A DNA stretch of 64,000 bases from Pseudalkalibacillus hwajinpoensis (GTDB lineage: Bacteria; Bacillota; Bacilli; Bacillales; Guptibacillaceae): positions 496,001 to 560,000 of the forward strand of contig NZ_JADFCM010000008.1 in the NCBI RefSeq assembly GCF_015234585.1. Direction: 5' to 3'. How positions within the stretch are numbered: position 1 is the first letter of the stretch; the number at the start of each line of letters is the position of its first letter. A program made the position numbers and the translations under genes. Positions 31,783 through 40,440 of this stretch are shown one piece after another. The notes under the pieces were generated by a model that did no database searches, was not told the origin of the DNA, and saw only the letters and a list, made by a program, of their open reading frames with translations.

Positions 31783-32505
31783 ATGGATATATTCATGGAT
31801 GCCTTGAAGGTTATCTTCCGAATAGCAACGATTCTTCCATTCATGCTAGCCATCGGACTTTATATGGGGAAGCGGTCTATTGGAGAGCTTCCTGTATTTG
31901 ATTTTCTCGTCGTTCTAGTGTTTGGAGCTGTGGTAGGAGCGGATATCGCTGACCCAGAGATTGAACATATTCACACGGTTATTGCGATGATTGCGATCGG
32001 ATTGCTACAGAAGTTGATTTCAAGGATAAAGATAAAGCATCAGAAGTTAGGAAAGCTTCTTACGTTCGAGCCTACCGTTGTCATGTACAATGGAAAATTC
32101 CTTAAAGATAACATGAAGCAGATTCAATATTCGATCGATAATGTCCTTCAGATGCTTCGAGAAAAGGACGTTTTCCATACAGAAGATGTCGAGCTTGCGA
32201 TTGTAGAGGCTAATGGAAGACTTAGTGTGAAACTATATCCAAGTAAAGAGAGCGTTGTTCGTGAAGATATGGCGATCGATAAGCAGGCGAATGATGTTGA
32301 GATTCCTGTTATTTTGGATGGGCGAGTACAGAAGGATATACTGCAGCACTTAGGGCTTACTGAAGCATGGTTAATGAATCAGCTTGAAAAAAGAGGGGAG
32401 CCTTCTGCATCTTCGTTATTTTACGCCGGAGTTAATGCAAAGCATGAGTTAGTTATTTCTAGGAAGGATCAAGCGTCAAATCATGTTCCGCCTTTTCGAC
32501 ACTGA
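31783..32505 (+). CDS. DUF421 family membrane protein
   Basis: This 240-residue protein has three N-terminal membrane helices with the DUF421 signature MGKRSIGELPVFDFLVVLVF, then a soluble domain with VMYNGKFLKDNMKQIQYSID and the YetF-like LREKDVFHTEDVELAIVEAN segment. It belongs to the YetF/DUF421 proteins of spore-forming Firmicutes, whose role is not settled. I choose ATG 31783 because AGAGGTGGG lies upstream and an in-frame GTG at 31774 is part of that site. Confidence 0.88.
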   Translation: MDIFMDALKVIFRIATILPFMLAIGLYMGKRSIGELPVFDFLVVLVFGAVVGADIADPEIEHIHTVIAMIAIGLLQKLISRIKIKHQKLGKLLTFEPTVVMYNGKFLKDNMKQIQYSIDNVLQMLREKDVFHTEDVELAIVEANGRLSVKLYPSKESVVREDMAIDKQANDVEIPVILDGRVQKDILQHLGLTEAWLMNQLEKRGEPSASSLFYAGVNAKHELVISRKDQASNHVPPFRH

Positions 32506-32551
32506 ATAGAGGGAGCGGCGACTATTACAAGAGGTTTGGATAGAAGCTACA

Positions 32552-32586
32552 TAAAGAAACTCAGGCGTTAGCCTGAGTTTCTTTAT
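32552..32586. terminator. Bidirectional terminator between DUF421 and a small minus-strand gene
   Basis: AAAGAAACTCAGGC is perfectly complementary to GCCTGAGTTTCTTT across a GTTA loop. The stop codon of the converging small gene lies at its end, so the hairpin serves both strands. Confidence 0.8.
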
Positions 32587-32720
32587 GATTTCCGCTTTGA
32601 TTTGGTTTCTGCAGGTCGACCAGCTTGTTCATCTTGAGAAGGAGCCAGATCGGCTTCATTCGTGTACGATTTCTTACTAGCAAAAGGTTGATTAGCATAT
32701 TGTTTCTTGTTAAGTTTCAT
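32583..32720 (-). CDS. Small hydrophilic protein (45 aa)
   Basis: An AGGGGTGA site precedes ATG 32720. The 45-residue product is basic at both ends with an acidic middle (MKLNKKQYANQPFASKKSYT at the start, ETKSKRKS at the end) and has no hydrophobic segment or cysteine. The composition recalls small spore or stress proteins of Bacillus, but no family is recognised. A well-formed start and terminator support it as a gene. Confidence 0.5.
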   Translation of the reverse strand: MKLNKKQYANQPFASKKSYTNEADLAPSQDEQAGRPAETKSKRKS

Positions 32721-32800
32721 TTGAATCACCCCTGGTTGTTAGAATGCCTAATAGGAGCGAAACTATACAAGTAGCTTATTCGACAAGTAATGACATGAAT

Positions 32801-32848
32801 CGGGTGGTGACAGGCACTCGCGCACTTGCGCGAATTCGCCAAAACCCG
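32801..32848. repeat. Dispersed GTGACAGGCAC-type repeat
   Basis: CGGGTGGTGACAGGCACT is followed by CGCGCACTTGCGCG and closes with ACCCG at 32844-32848. The core resembles the repeats at 10421-10475 and 41275-41299. All three lie between genes. Confidence 0.45.
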
Positions 32849-32946
32849 TGCATCCTGAAATGGAAAAAGTTATGATGATAGTGGAGCGTTTGATTTCAGT
32901 GAGAACGATACAACAACATCGAGTGAATAAGATAGGAGATGGAGAA

Positions 32947-33636
32947 ATGATCGAAGTGATCGTACAGAACAGAGAAGAAGCGATCGAGGCTGAAGATTTC
33001 GGAGCAGGTCGAGTTGAGCTTGTAACCGGTATTGAAGCTGGAGGTTTAACGCCGAGCTATGGAACGATAAAATCGGTATTAAACAGTGTTACGATTCCTG
33101 TTCAGGTGATGATTCGACCTAACGGGTATAGCCACTGCTACAGCGATAAGGAGAAAGAGGTTATTCTTGAAGATATCCGCATCTTAAGTGAACTCGGAGG
33201 CAAGAGGATTGTTATCGGAGGAATTACGAAGGAGCATACCATTGACGAAGAGTTACTTGAAACGATCATTCAGCAGCAGCCGGATATCGACATCACCTTT
33301 CATCGAGCGTTCGAAGAACTCTCTTCTCAAAAAGAAGGGTATAAAACCCTCGCTCAATACCCAAATGTGAAGCGAATTCTTACATCCGGTGCCAATCAGG
33401 AAGGGCAAGAACGGATCTCTCAGCTTCAAGAGCTTGTGCGCTACTCGGAAGAAAGTGGACCAACGATCATGCCAGGATCAGGACTTTCACTCGCTACTAT
33501 TGAGAGCATCCACCAAGCGGTGCAAGCAGAAGAATATCATTTTGGTAAAGGCGTAAGAGTGGGAGAAGATTTTTCAAATCACTTTAGTGAAAAATCGATT
33601 AAATCGATTGAACAGGTGCTAAACAAAAGGAAGTAA
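32947..33636 (+). CDS. cutC: CutC family protein
   Basis: This 229-residue TIM-barrel protein matches CutC: EDFGAGRVELVTGIEAGGLT near the start, then VMIRPNGYSHCYSDKE, ITFHRAFEEL, RILTSGANQEG and IMPGSGLS in family order. I choose ATG 32947 after GGAGATGGAG; upstream codons in the open frame have no support. CutC was linked to copper homeostasis in E. coli, though a direct copper role is disputed. The gene stands alone between repeat-containing DNA and small membrane genes. Confidence 0.92.
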   Translation: MIEVIVQNREEAIEAEDFGAGRVELVTGIEAGGLTPSYGTIKSVLNSVTIPVQVMIRPNGYSHCYSDKEKEVILEDIRILSELGGKRIVIGGITKEHTIDEELLETIIQQQPDIDITFHRAFEELSSQKEGYKTLAQYPNVKRILTSGANQEGQERISQLQELVRYSEESGPTIMPGSGLSLATIESIHQAVQAEEYHFGKGVRVGEDFSNHFSEKSIKSIEQVLNKRK

Positions 33637-33672
33637 TCGTGGTTCATTAAATGCAATAAGGGGTTCTTACAT

Positions 33673-34116
33673 ATGCTTCTCAGCAAATTCAAAACGGCAC
33701 TGCTGACCGCTCTAATAACGTGGTTATTCGGCATTGTTTTAACAACGGTAGGGGGTCTCATCTATCTACTGAGCGGGGGAGACGGGGATATTTCTGTCGC
33801 TATTGGTGGTGCTTTTTTAATGATTATTTATCTGCTACCGTTCCTATTAGTAGTAGGAATTGCGATTTCAATCGCCTCTGATGAGCTCACACGCGAAAGT
33901 AATCGCCGGAAGCGATATGCCTATTTTGTCCACGTCGGACTCGGAATGATGTTATTCTCGTTTATCTTTCCGATTACAAAAGTAGTAACGGACTTAGGTT
34001 ATTTCATAAGTACGCTTCCCTGGCTGTTAACCGTGATTTTTACCGTTTCAGTCTTTTGGAAATTTGATGAAAAGGCAAAGGGAACGTTAGCGCATACTTC
34101 TTTCGAGGTTTCGTAA
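33673..34116 (+). CDS. Four-helix membrane protein (147 aa)
   Basis: The ATG has a TAAGGGG site. Four hydrophobic helices (about 8-33, 42-67, 88-107, 111-130) are separated by one basic cytoplasmic loop (TRESNRRKRYAYF). No family signature is recognised. It may be co-transcribed with the small membrane gene at 34153, 37 bases on. Confidence 0.6.
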   Translation: MLLSKFKTALLTALITWLFGIVLTTVGGLIYLLSGGDGDISVAIGGAFLMIIYLLPFLLVVGIAISIASDELTRESNRRKRYAYFVHVGLGMMLFSFIFPITKVVTDLGYFISTLPWLLTVIFTVSVFWKFDEKAKGTLAHTSFEVS

Positions 34117-34152
34117 ACTCAATACAACATGTCAAGGAAAGGTGATGAGCAA

Positions 34153-34383
34153 ATGGATGACGCAAAACGGAAAGAGAAAGAACAATGGAATGTGACGGTG
34201 CTTGTGGTTTTAGTCTTCCTATCATTCCTTTTTCAAGTCTCGATCGTTTATGGCTTCTCAAGCTATGCTATCTATTTGTTCATCAGCTACTTTTTCTTTT
34301 ATAAACCAATACGAATGTGGGATGTTGTTTTCTATTTGGGGATGGTTATTGCTTTATTTATTGCACTTAAATTAACCACTTAG
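34153..34383 (+). CDS. Small two-helix membrane protein (76 aa)
   Basis: I choose ATG 34153 behind AAAGGTGATGAG; an ATG at 34129 has no site. The product has a charged N-terminus (MDDAKRKEKEQW) and two or three hydrophobic stretches (VTVLVVLVFLSFLFQVSIVY and beyond). Not recognised. It ends shortly before the control region of the beta-glucoside operon. Confidence 0.55.
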   Translation: MDDAKRKEKEQWNVTVLVVLVFLSFLFQVSIVYGFSSYAIYLFISYFFFYKPIRMWDVVFYLGMVIALFIALKLTT

Positions 34384-34499
34384 CGCTGCCAATGTAAACA
34401 GCGACCCTCTCTCTAAAACAACTGTAGCAAAAGGATTCATCGTTCCAATCAGAATTCGACGATCGACGCTTTAAGTTTCAATTTTCTAAAAATCTTTAA

Positions 34500-34513
34500 G
34501 AAACCGGTTTACA
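34500..34513. promoter_or_regulatory. Upstream LacI-family operator (O1) of the beta-glucoside operon
   Basis: AAACCGGTTT (34501-34510) is a perfect palindrome with the central CG step used by LacI-type repressors. It lies upstream of the -35 box and shares its ten-base core with the operator at 34614-34627, whose centre is 115 bases away. Confidence 0.6.
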
Positions 34514-34529
34514 AATTTTTAGAATAATG

Positions 34530-34579
34530 TTGCTTTTCTAACGATATACTCTTATAATCAGTTTATGAAAACGCTTTAC
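34530..34579 (+). promoter_or_regulatory. Promoter and degenerate cre of the beta-glucoside operon
   Basis: TTGCTT (34530-34535) and a perfect TATAAT (34553-34558) are 17 bases apart. ATGAAAACGCTTTAC (34565-34579), at the predicted transcription start, matches a CcpA cre site at most but not all positions. Glucose repression is likely. Confidence 0.6.
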
Positions 34580-34613
34580 TTTGATGTGAATCGTTCATTT
34601 TTTTATCTATTTA

Positions 34614-34627
34614 GGAAACCGGTTTCC
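34614..34627. promoter_or_regulatory. Downstream LacI-family operator (O2) of the beta-glucoside operon
   Basis: GGAAACCGGTTTCC is a perfect 14-base palindrome in the untranslated leader, about 50 bases after the promoter. The LacI-type repressor at 37904 is the likely binder; with O1 it could form a repression loop. Confidence 0.7.
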
Positions 34628-34663
34628 AAGCGTTTTTAAAAATCGCATGAGGGGGAAGTAACG

Positions 34664-35956
34664 GTGAAAAACAAAAGCAAAAAGAAGTGGCTGGGGTTAG
34701 GACTGGCGTCGATGCTTGTATTTTCTTTAGCAGCTTGTAATGGAAATGACAGTACGTCTGGCGATGGCGGTGATGAAGAGGTTACGTTGAATTTCTGGGC
34801 ATTTGGTGCAACGAATTATGAAGAGCTTGCGAAGGAATACGAAAAGGAACATCCGAACGTGACGATTAAAGTGAGATCTGCAGAATCAGCCGAGCATCAT
34901 GATGCGCTTTTTACAGCTTTGTCTGCTGGTAGTGGGGCACCTGATATTGCGGCTTTGGAAGTGGATCAATTGGATCGATTCAAAGAAGCGCAGGGACGTT
35001 TTGAGAATTTATATGATCTTGGTGCGAAGGATGTGCAGGATCAATACTTAGATTGGAAATGGGAAGCCGGCGCGAATCAAGAAGGCGATTTCCTAATTGG
35101 TCTACCGACGGATATTGGCCCGAAGGCACTGTATTACCGCACAGATCTCTTTGAAGAAGCTGGACTTCCAACAGAGCCAGCGGAAGTAGAATCCCTTATT
35201 AATTCCCCTGAAGCGTTTAAAGAAGCGGGAATGAAGCTGAAGGAAGAAACAGGAAAACCATTCGTGGATAGTATCGAAATGGCTTATCGCGCTTATTTAG
35301 ATGCTTCTGAAAAAACTTACTTAAATCCTGATGGTGAACTATTGCTAGGTGAAGAAGGAAACGACGTGAAGAAGGCATATGACTATGCTGTTGAGTTAGA
35401 TGAAGCAGGCATTGTTGGCAAGCTTGAAATGTGGACACCTGAATGGGCGAACGGCGTCAACAAAGGTGAATTCGCAGCAGAGCTTGGAGCAGGATGGTTG
35501 AAGGGATGGATGGAAGGAAATGCACCTGACGCTGTAGGAAAATGGCGCGTGGCAACACTTCCAACTGAATTCGCAGCGAACTGGGGAGGCTCTTATATTT
35601 CCATTCCAAGTGAAACAGATCATCCACAGGAAGCATATGACTTTGTCGAGTGGCTTGTATCCCCTGATAATCAGCTGCAATCATTCCAGAGCAAAGGCTT
35701 ATTCCCTTCGGCTACTTCTGTCTATGACATGGAAGAGTTCAAAACGAATGAAGATGAGTTCTTTGGTGGTCAAGTAACATCGACTGTTTTTGCAGAAGCG
35801 GCACAAGATATTGATGGCGCTGTCTTCAAAGGCGTGAAATACTTCCCAGTTCATCAAGAAGTATTAAATGCGCTTCATAACGTTCAAGAAGGTGGCGATC
35901 CTGAGAAAGAATGGCGTGCTGCGATTAAGCGTGCTGAAGAATTAATAGACCGATAG
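34664..35956 (+). CDS. Sugar ABC transporter substrate-binding lipoprotein
   Basis: This 430-residue family 1 solute-binding protein has a lipoprotein signal with lipobox LAAC (Cys25), followed by a low-complexity linker and the fold start VTLNFWAFGATNYEELAKEY. The conserved GSGAPDIAALEVDQLDRF and GGSYISIPSETDHPQEAYDF segments are typical of oligosaccharide binders. It starts at GTG 34664 behind GAGGGGGAAG. Neighbouring GH1 glucosidase and permeases suggest cellobiose or another beta-glucoside as ligand. The ATPase subunit is not in the operon, so it must be shared from elsewhere, as MsmX is in B. subtilis. Confidence 0.9.
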   Translation: MKNKSKKKWLGLGLASMLVFSLAACNGNDSTSGDGGDEEVTLNFWAFGATNYEELAKEYEKEHPNVTIKVRSAESAEHHDALFTALSAGSGAPDIAALEVDQLDRFKEAQGRFENLYDLGAKDVQDQYLDWKWEAGANQEGDFLIGLPTDIGPKALYYRTDLFEEAGLPTEPAEVESLINSPEAFKEAGMKLKEETGKPFVDSIEMAYRAYLDASEKTYLNPDGELLLGEEGNDVKKAYDYAVELDEAGIVGKLEMWTPEWANGVNKGEFAAELGAGWLKGWMEGNAPDAVGKWRVATLPTEFAANWGGSYISIPSETDHPQEAYDFVEWLVSPDNQLQSFQSKGLFPSATSVYDMEEFKTNEDEFFGGQVTSTVFAEAAQDIDGAVFKGVKYFPVHQEVLNALHNVQEGGDPEKEWRAAIKRAEELIDR

Positions 35957-36028
35957 AAGCAATATTTGTGATGGGATATGGTGGAAACCCACCGTATCCT
36001 ACTTAATCACCGGAAGTGGGGAGAAATC

Positions 36029-36973
36029 GTGATTTCAATGAGTGGACAGGAAAGAGGGGTTAAGAAGCGATATCGATCTGAGAAGAAAAAGGATATGATT
36101 TCAGGCTATTTGTACGTAGCCCCTTTTTTCATTATTTTTGGAGTGATTGGTCTTTATCCCGCTATATTCAGCGTTTATCTTGCGTTTCAGAAATGGAACG
36201 GATTAAGTCCAATGAGCTTTGTTGGGCTCGATAATTTTCGGATCGTTTTAGAGGATCCTCTTTTTTGGAAGTCAGTTTACAATACGATCATCATGGGATT
36301 AATGGGAACGGCGCCACAAATAGTCGTCGGCATTGTGTTGGCGTTTCTATTAAATCTTACATTCCTTCGATTTAAAAATTTCTTTCGAATTACGATTTTT
36401 ATGCCGTATATCACCTCGATGGTGGCGGTTGCCCTTATATTCAGTGTGTTATTTAGTAATCACGAGTCATCACTCGCCAACTACATGCTAGGCGTCTTCG
36501 GATTTGATCCGGTGAATTGGTCCACTTCTGAATGGGGAACGAAAATCGCGATTTCCATTATGGTGTTCTGGCGCTGGGTTGGATACAATACGATCATTTA
36601 CTTAGCCGGGATCCAAAGCATCTCAAATGATTTATATGAAGCCGCAACGATTGATGGCGCGAATAAGTTTCAGCAGCTTCTTTATATTACGATGCCTTTG
36701 CTGAAACCGTTTATCATCTTAACGGTGTTCTTCTCAACGGTTGGGGCACTACAGCTCTTCTCTGAGCCGACGATTTTCTTAGGCGCTGGGGCATTTACAC
36801 GAGACGAAGCACTAACGGTCGTTATGTACTTGTACCGAGATGCCTTTAAGCTTCAATCCTTTGGTACGGCCTCTGCGACAGCGATTATCCTGCTTGTGAT
36901 CATTCTTTTCTTTGCAACAATCAATACGCTCATCACATCAGGCAATGGCCGTAAGAAGAAGGGGGTAAGGTAA
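36029..36973 (+). CDS. Sugar ABC transporter permease (MalF type)
   Basis: This permease has six membrane helices and the EAA loop EAATIDGANKFQQLLYITMP, where the ATPase docks. GTG 36029, five bases after GGGGAG, is the likely start (314 residues); ATG 36038 is an alternative. The N-terminus is strongly basic (KKRYRSEKKKD). It overlaps the second permease gene by one base. Together they form the heterodimeric channel for the binding protein at 34664. Confidence 0.92.
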   Translation: MISMSGQERGVKKRYRSEKKKDMISGYLYVAPFFIIFGVIGLYPAIFSVYLAFQKWNGLSPMSFVGLDNFRIVLEDPLFWKSVYNTIIMGLMGTAPQIVVGIVLAFLLNLTFLRFKNFFRITIFMPYITSMVAVALIFSVLFSNHESSLANYMLGVFGFDPVNWSTSEWGTKIAISIMVFWRWVGYNTIIYLAGIQSISNDLYEAATIDGANKFQQLLYITMPLLKPFIILTVFFSTVGALQLFSEPTIFLGAGAFTRDEALTVVMYLYRDAFKLQSFGTASATAIILLVIILFFATINTLITSGNGRKKKGVR

Positions 36974-37815
36974 TGGCGAATCGAAAGGAACGAAAAAAAG
37001 TCTCTTTCAGTAAAGTGCTCATCTATCTGTTTCTAGGAATCGCGTCACTCTTATCCTTGTTCCCGTTCTACTGGATGTTTGTGATGGCAACGCGTCCGAG
37101 TGCAGCATATAATTCAATCCCGCCTACGATCACGCCAGGCGGCATGCTAGTCGAGAACTTCCAGAAAGTCCTGAATCAAATTGATTTCTTTCAAGCGATG
37201 TGGAACTCCTTTCTTATCTGTTCCATCGTTACGCTAGTTGTGCTTTTTATTAGCTCGCTAGCAGGATTTGCGTTCGCAAAATTCAAATTCCCGGGCAAGA
37301 ACGGATTGTTTATTGCGATTTTATTAACAATGATCATTCCCCCTCAATTGGGACTGATTCCACAGTATTTTCTCGTATCGAAAGCTGGCCTTCTCGATAC
37401 GCTTGCTGGGGTTATGGTTGTGTTCTTCCTTAATCCGCTCGGGATCTTCCTCATGAGACAATATGTGAGCGAATCGGTACCCGATGAGCTGATTGAGGCA
37501 GCGAAGCTCGATGGCTGTTCGAACTTTAAAATTTATCGAAGCATCGTTGTCCCGATTATTCTTCCGGCATTTGCAACGCTTGGCATCATTGTTTTTACAG
37601 CGGTGTGGGGAGAATTCTTATGGCAATTTACGGTCTTAAGGGACCCGGAGAATTATACAATCCAGGTTGCATTAGCTTCCTTAAGTAACACGTTTAATAT
37701 TGATTTCGGAATGATCCTCTCAGGCGTGTTCTGGGCAACGATTCCATTGCTCATTATTTTCTTATTGTTTAACCGCCTGTTTATTTCGAGTATTACAGAA
37801 GGATCTGTAAAATAG
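36973..37815 (+). CDS. Sugar ABC transporter permease (MalG type)
   Basis: This 280-residue second permease has six helices and the EAA loop EAAKLDGCSNFKIYRSIVVP. ATG 36973 overlaps the TAA of the previous gene and has a GGGGGTAAGG site. The RPSAAYNSIPPTITPGG segment after the first helix is typical of MalG-like subunits of oligosaccharide importers. It pairs with the 36029 permease. No ATPase gene follows. Confidence 0.92.
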   Translation: MANRKERKKVSFSKVLIYLFLGIASLLSLFPFYWMFVMATRPSAAYNSIPPTITPGGMLVENFQKVLNQIDFFQAMWNSFLICSIVTLVVLFISSLAGFAFAKFKFPGKNGLFIAILLTMIIPPQLGLIPQYFLVSKAGLLDTLAGVMVVFFLNPLGIFLMRQYVSESVPDELIEAAKLDGCSNFKIYRSIVVPIILPAFATLGIIVFTAVWGEFLWQFTVLRDPENYTIQVALASLSNTFNIDFGMILSGVFWATIPLLIIFLLFNRLFISSITEGSVK

Positions 37816-37903
37816 AGGCTCAGCCGATATAGAAATTGCTTCACATAGCGTTTCTTAGTAAGCTATCAGTATAAATTCTATTATGATGTCAGAAGGGATA
37901 GCG

Positions 37904-38920
37904 ATGAGCCTAACGATTAAAGATATTGCACAAATGGCAGGAGTATCAAGAGCGACCGTTTCGAAAATTATTAACAATTACGGTGGCATTAGTGAAGGAA
38001 CGAAGAAAAAGGTTCTTAAAGTGATAGAAGAAACAGGCTTTCAGCCAAGCTTTTCAGCCAAAGCGCTAGCGACAAAGAAATCGAATCTCATTGGCCTGAT
38101 CTATGCTGGCCGAGTGAACGTTGATTTTACACATCCTTTCTTTATGGAAGTGGTAACAGCATTTAAGAAAACAGTCGGGTTACTAGGATATGACATCTTA
38201 ATGTTCTCGAACGAACAGTTTTATCAGGATAATGGAAGCTACCTTGCAAGGTGCAGGCATTTTCATGTGGATGGCTGTTTGATCATTACAGGTGAGGAAA
38301 TTGAAGATGCCATTTATGAACTAGTGGAAAGCGACATTCCTTGTATGGGCATCGATCTAGAGCTCGATGGCCCTAGCTCAAGCTATGTGATGACAGACAA
38401 CATTAACTTGTCTACGAAAGTGATTCAGCATCTGTATCTTAATTCGGTAAAAGATATTGCTTTCATCGGTGGGGGATCAGACTCTGCGATTTCTAACTTG
38501 CGAGAGAAGGGATTCCTACAATCGATGAATCAATTTGGTCTAGAAGTGAGAAAAGAGTGGATTCAGTACGGTGATTTTCATGAAGAGAGCGGTTACGAAG
38601 CAATGAATCGAATCCTCCAGGGAGAAGCTAGACCTGAGGCGGTATTTGCGGCTTCCGACATGATGGCCTTTGGTGCGCTTAGAGCGATTAAAGAAGCAGG
38701 ACTCTCGGTTCCTGAAGATATCCGCCTAGTCGGGTGTGATGATATCGATGCCTGTCGCTACAGTGCTCCGCAGCTCACGACTGTAAGGCAGAATAAAGAG
38801 CTGCTCGGTAAGCTTGCTGCTCATATGCTTCATGATTTAACAAATGGTAAAACAGAATTGAAACCCGTTTTTATTGATTCAGAATTGATCGTGAGAGAAT
38901 CTTGTGGAAGTAAAGTATAA
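37904..38920 (+). CDS. LacI family transcriptional regulator of the beta-glucoside operon
   Basis: This 338-residue regulator has an N-terminal LacI HTH (TIKDIAQMAGVSRATVSKII) with hinge helix (SFSAKALATKKSN) and a periplasmic-binding-protein-like sugar domain ending in DDIDACRYSAPQLTTVRQNK. I choose ATG 37904 behind AGAAGGG; two ATG codons at 37883 and 37886 precede that site. Placed between the importer and the glucosidase, it should bind the AAACCGGTTT operators upstream and be released by a beta-glucoside or its derivative. Confidence 0.9.
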   Translation: MSLTIKDIAQMAGVSRATVSKIINNYGGISEGTKKKVLKVIEETGFQPSFSAKALATKKSNLIGLIYAGRVNVDFTHPFFMEVVTAFKKTVGLLGYDILMFSNEQFYQDNGSYLARCRHFHVDGCLIITGEEIEDAIYELVESDIPCMGIDLELDGPSSSYVMTDNINLSTKVIQHLYLNSVKDIAFIGGGSDSAISNLREKGFLQSMNQFGLEVRKEWIQYGDFHEESGYEAMNRILQGEARPEAVFAASDMMAFGALRAIKEAGLSVPEDIRLVGCDDIDACRYSAPQLTTVRQNKELLGKLAAHMLHDLTNGKTELKPVFIDSELIVRESCGSKV

Positions 38921-38956
38921 CGAAACAGTTACTGACGTGATAATGGAGGGAAGACA

Positions 38957-40303
38957 ATGGCAATTATACAATTTCCAAATGATATGAAGTGGGGCGCGGC
39001 AACCGCAGCCTATCAAATCGAAGGGGCCGTAGATGAAGGTGGACGAGGCCAATCGATTTGGGACACCTTTTCGCATACGCCTGGAAATGTGAAGAACGGA
39101 GATAACGGAGATGTCGCTTGTGATAGCTACCACCGTTATGAAGAAGATATTGCATTGATGAAGGAGCTCGGCATTGAAATGTATCGCTTCTCCGTCTCCT
39201 GGCCGCGTATTTTTCCGAATGGCACAGGGAAGGTCAATGAAGAAGGCCTTCAGTATTACCACCGTTTTGTTGACGCCCTACTCGATCAGGGCATTGAACC
39301 TATGTGTACACTTTATCACTGGGATTTGCCGCAGGCCCTTCAGGACAAGGGTGGATGGGCAAGTAGAGAAACGACGGATGCGTTTGCTGATTATGCCGAG
39401 CTTATGTTTAACGAATTTAATGGGAAAATAAAGCACTGGATTACGATCAATGAACCATGGTGCGTGTCTTTCTTATCAAACTTCATCGGCGTTCACGCAC
39501 CAGGCAATCAGGATCTCCAGCTTGCGAGTACTATTTCACATCATCTTCTATTAGCGCACGGAAAAGCGGTTACGAGATTCAGAGAGTTAGAAATGGAAGG
39601 TAACATCGGGTATGCCCCAAACCTCGAATGGAATGAGCCATACAGCAATAAGCAGGAGGACATTGACGCCTGCAATCGTGGGATGGGCTGGTTTATCGAA
39701 TGGTTCTTTGATCCAGTCTTTAAAGGACGCTATCCGGAATTTATGCTGAACTGGTTTGAGAAAAAAGGAGTTTCCCTTACGATTGAAGATGGCGACCTTG
39801 ACGTTATTAGTCAGCCTATCGACTTTGTTGGGATCAATTACTACACAGGAAGCGTCGGGAGGTATAAAGAAAACGAGGAATTATTTGATTTAGAGAAAAT
39901 CGATATCGGCTATAATAAAACGGATATTGGCTGGAACGTATACGGAGAAGGCTTCTATAAGGTCCTTAGCAAATTAAAGGATCAATATGGTGATGTTCCG
40001 ATCTACATTACCGAAAACGGTGCCTGCTATAACGACGGCGTTGAAGATGGTCAAGTTAAAGATGAGCGCCGGATTGAGTATTTAAAGCAGCATCTTACTT
40101 CATTAAGTCGGAGTATAGAAGCAGGCGTGAACATTAAAGGCTACTTAACATGGTCTCTGCTTGATAACTTCGAGTGGGCAGAAGGCTATGATAAACGCTT
40201 CGGGCTCGTCCACGTTAATTTCCGTACGCTAGAACGAACGAAGAAGGATAGCTATTATTGGTACAAGCAGACGATTGATAATGGTTGGTTTGATATGGAG
40301 TAG
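38957..40303 (+). CDS. GH1 family beta-glucosidase
   Basis: This 448-residue glycoside hydrolase family 1 enzyme has the N-terminal signature FPNDMKWGAATAAYQIEGAV, acid/base Glu166 in TINEP and nucleophile Glu353 in YITENGA, plus the substrate-binding GYLTWSLLDNFEWAEGY. No signal peptide is present, so it splits imported beta-glucosides in the cytoplasm. Unlike phospho-beta-glucosidases fed by PTS systems, it sits with an ABC importer, so its substrate should be unphosphorylated, such as cellobiose. GGAGGGAAG precedes the ATG. A terminator follows. Confidence 0.95.
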   Translation: MAIIQFPNDMKWGAATAAYQIEGAVDEGGRGQSIWDTFSHTPGNVKNGDNGDVACDSYHRYEEDIALMKELGIEMYRFSVSWPRIFPNGTGKVNEEGLQYYHRFVDALLDQGIEPMCTLYHWDLPQALQDKGGWASRETTDAFADYAELMFNEFNGKIKHWITINEPWCVSFLSNFIGVHAPGNQDLQLASTISHHLLLAHGKAVTRFRELEMEGNIGYAPNLEWNEPYSNKQEDIDACNRGMGWFIEWFFDPVFKGRYPEFMLNWFEKKGVSLTIEDGDLDVISQPIDFVGINYYTGSVGRYKENEELFDLEKIDIGYNKTDIGWNVYGEGFYKVLSKLKDQYGDVPIYITENGACYNDGVEDGQVKDERRIEYLKQHLTSLSRSIEAGVNIKGYLTWSLLDNFEWAEGYDKRFGLVHVNFRTLERTKKDSYYWYKQTIDNGWFDME

Positions 40304-40308
40304 GATAG

Positions 40309-40339
40309 TTCCCCTCACCGTGTGGCGGTGGGGGATTTT
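40309..40339 (+). terminator. Terminator of the beta-glucoside operon
   Basis: CCCCTCACCG pairs with CGGTGGGGG across TGTGG, with a TTTTG tail. It starts about eight bases after the GH1 stop codon. Confidence 0.75.
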
Positions 40340-40440
40340 GATTTACCGTAGAGTCTCATACTCTATATTAGACGAATGATGGAGAAATAGAGGAGGACAC
40401 TTAAAAGAACTCGAAATAGCAAGATGGAGGGGGATTGAAT

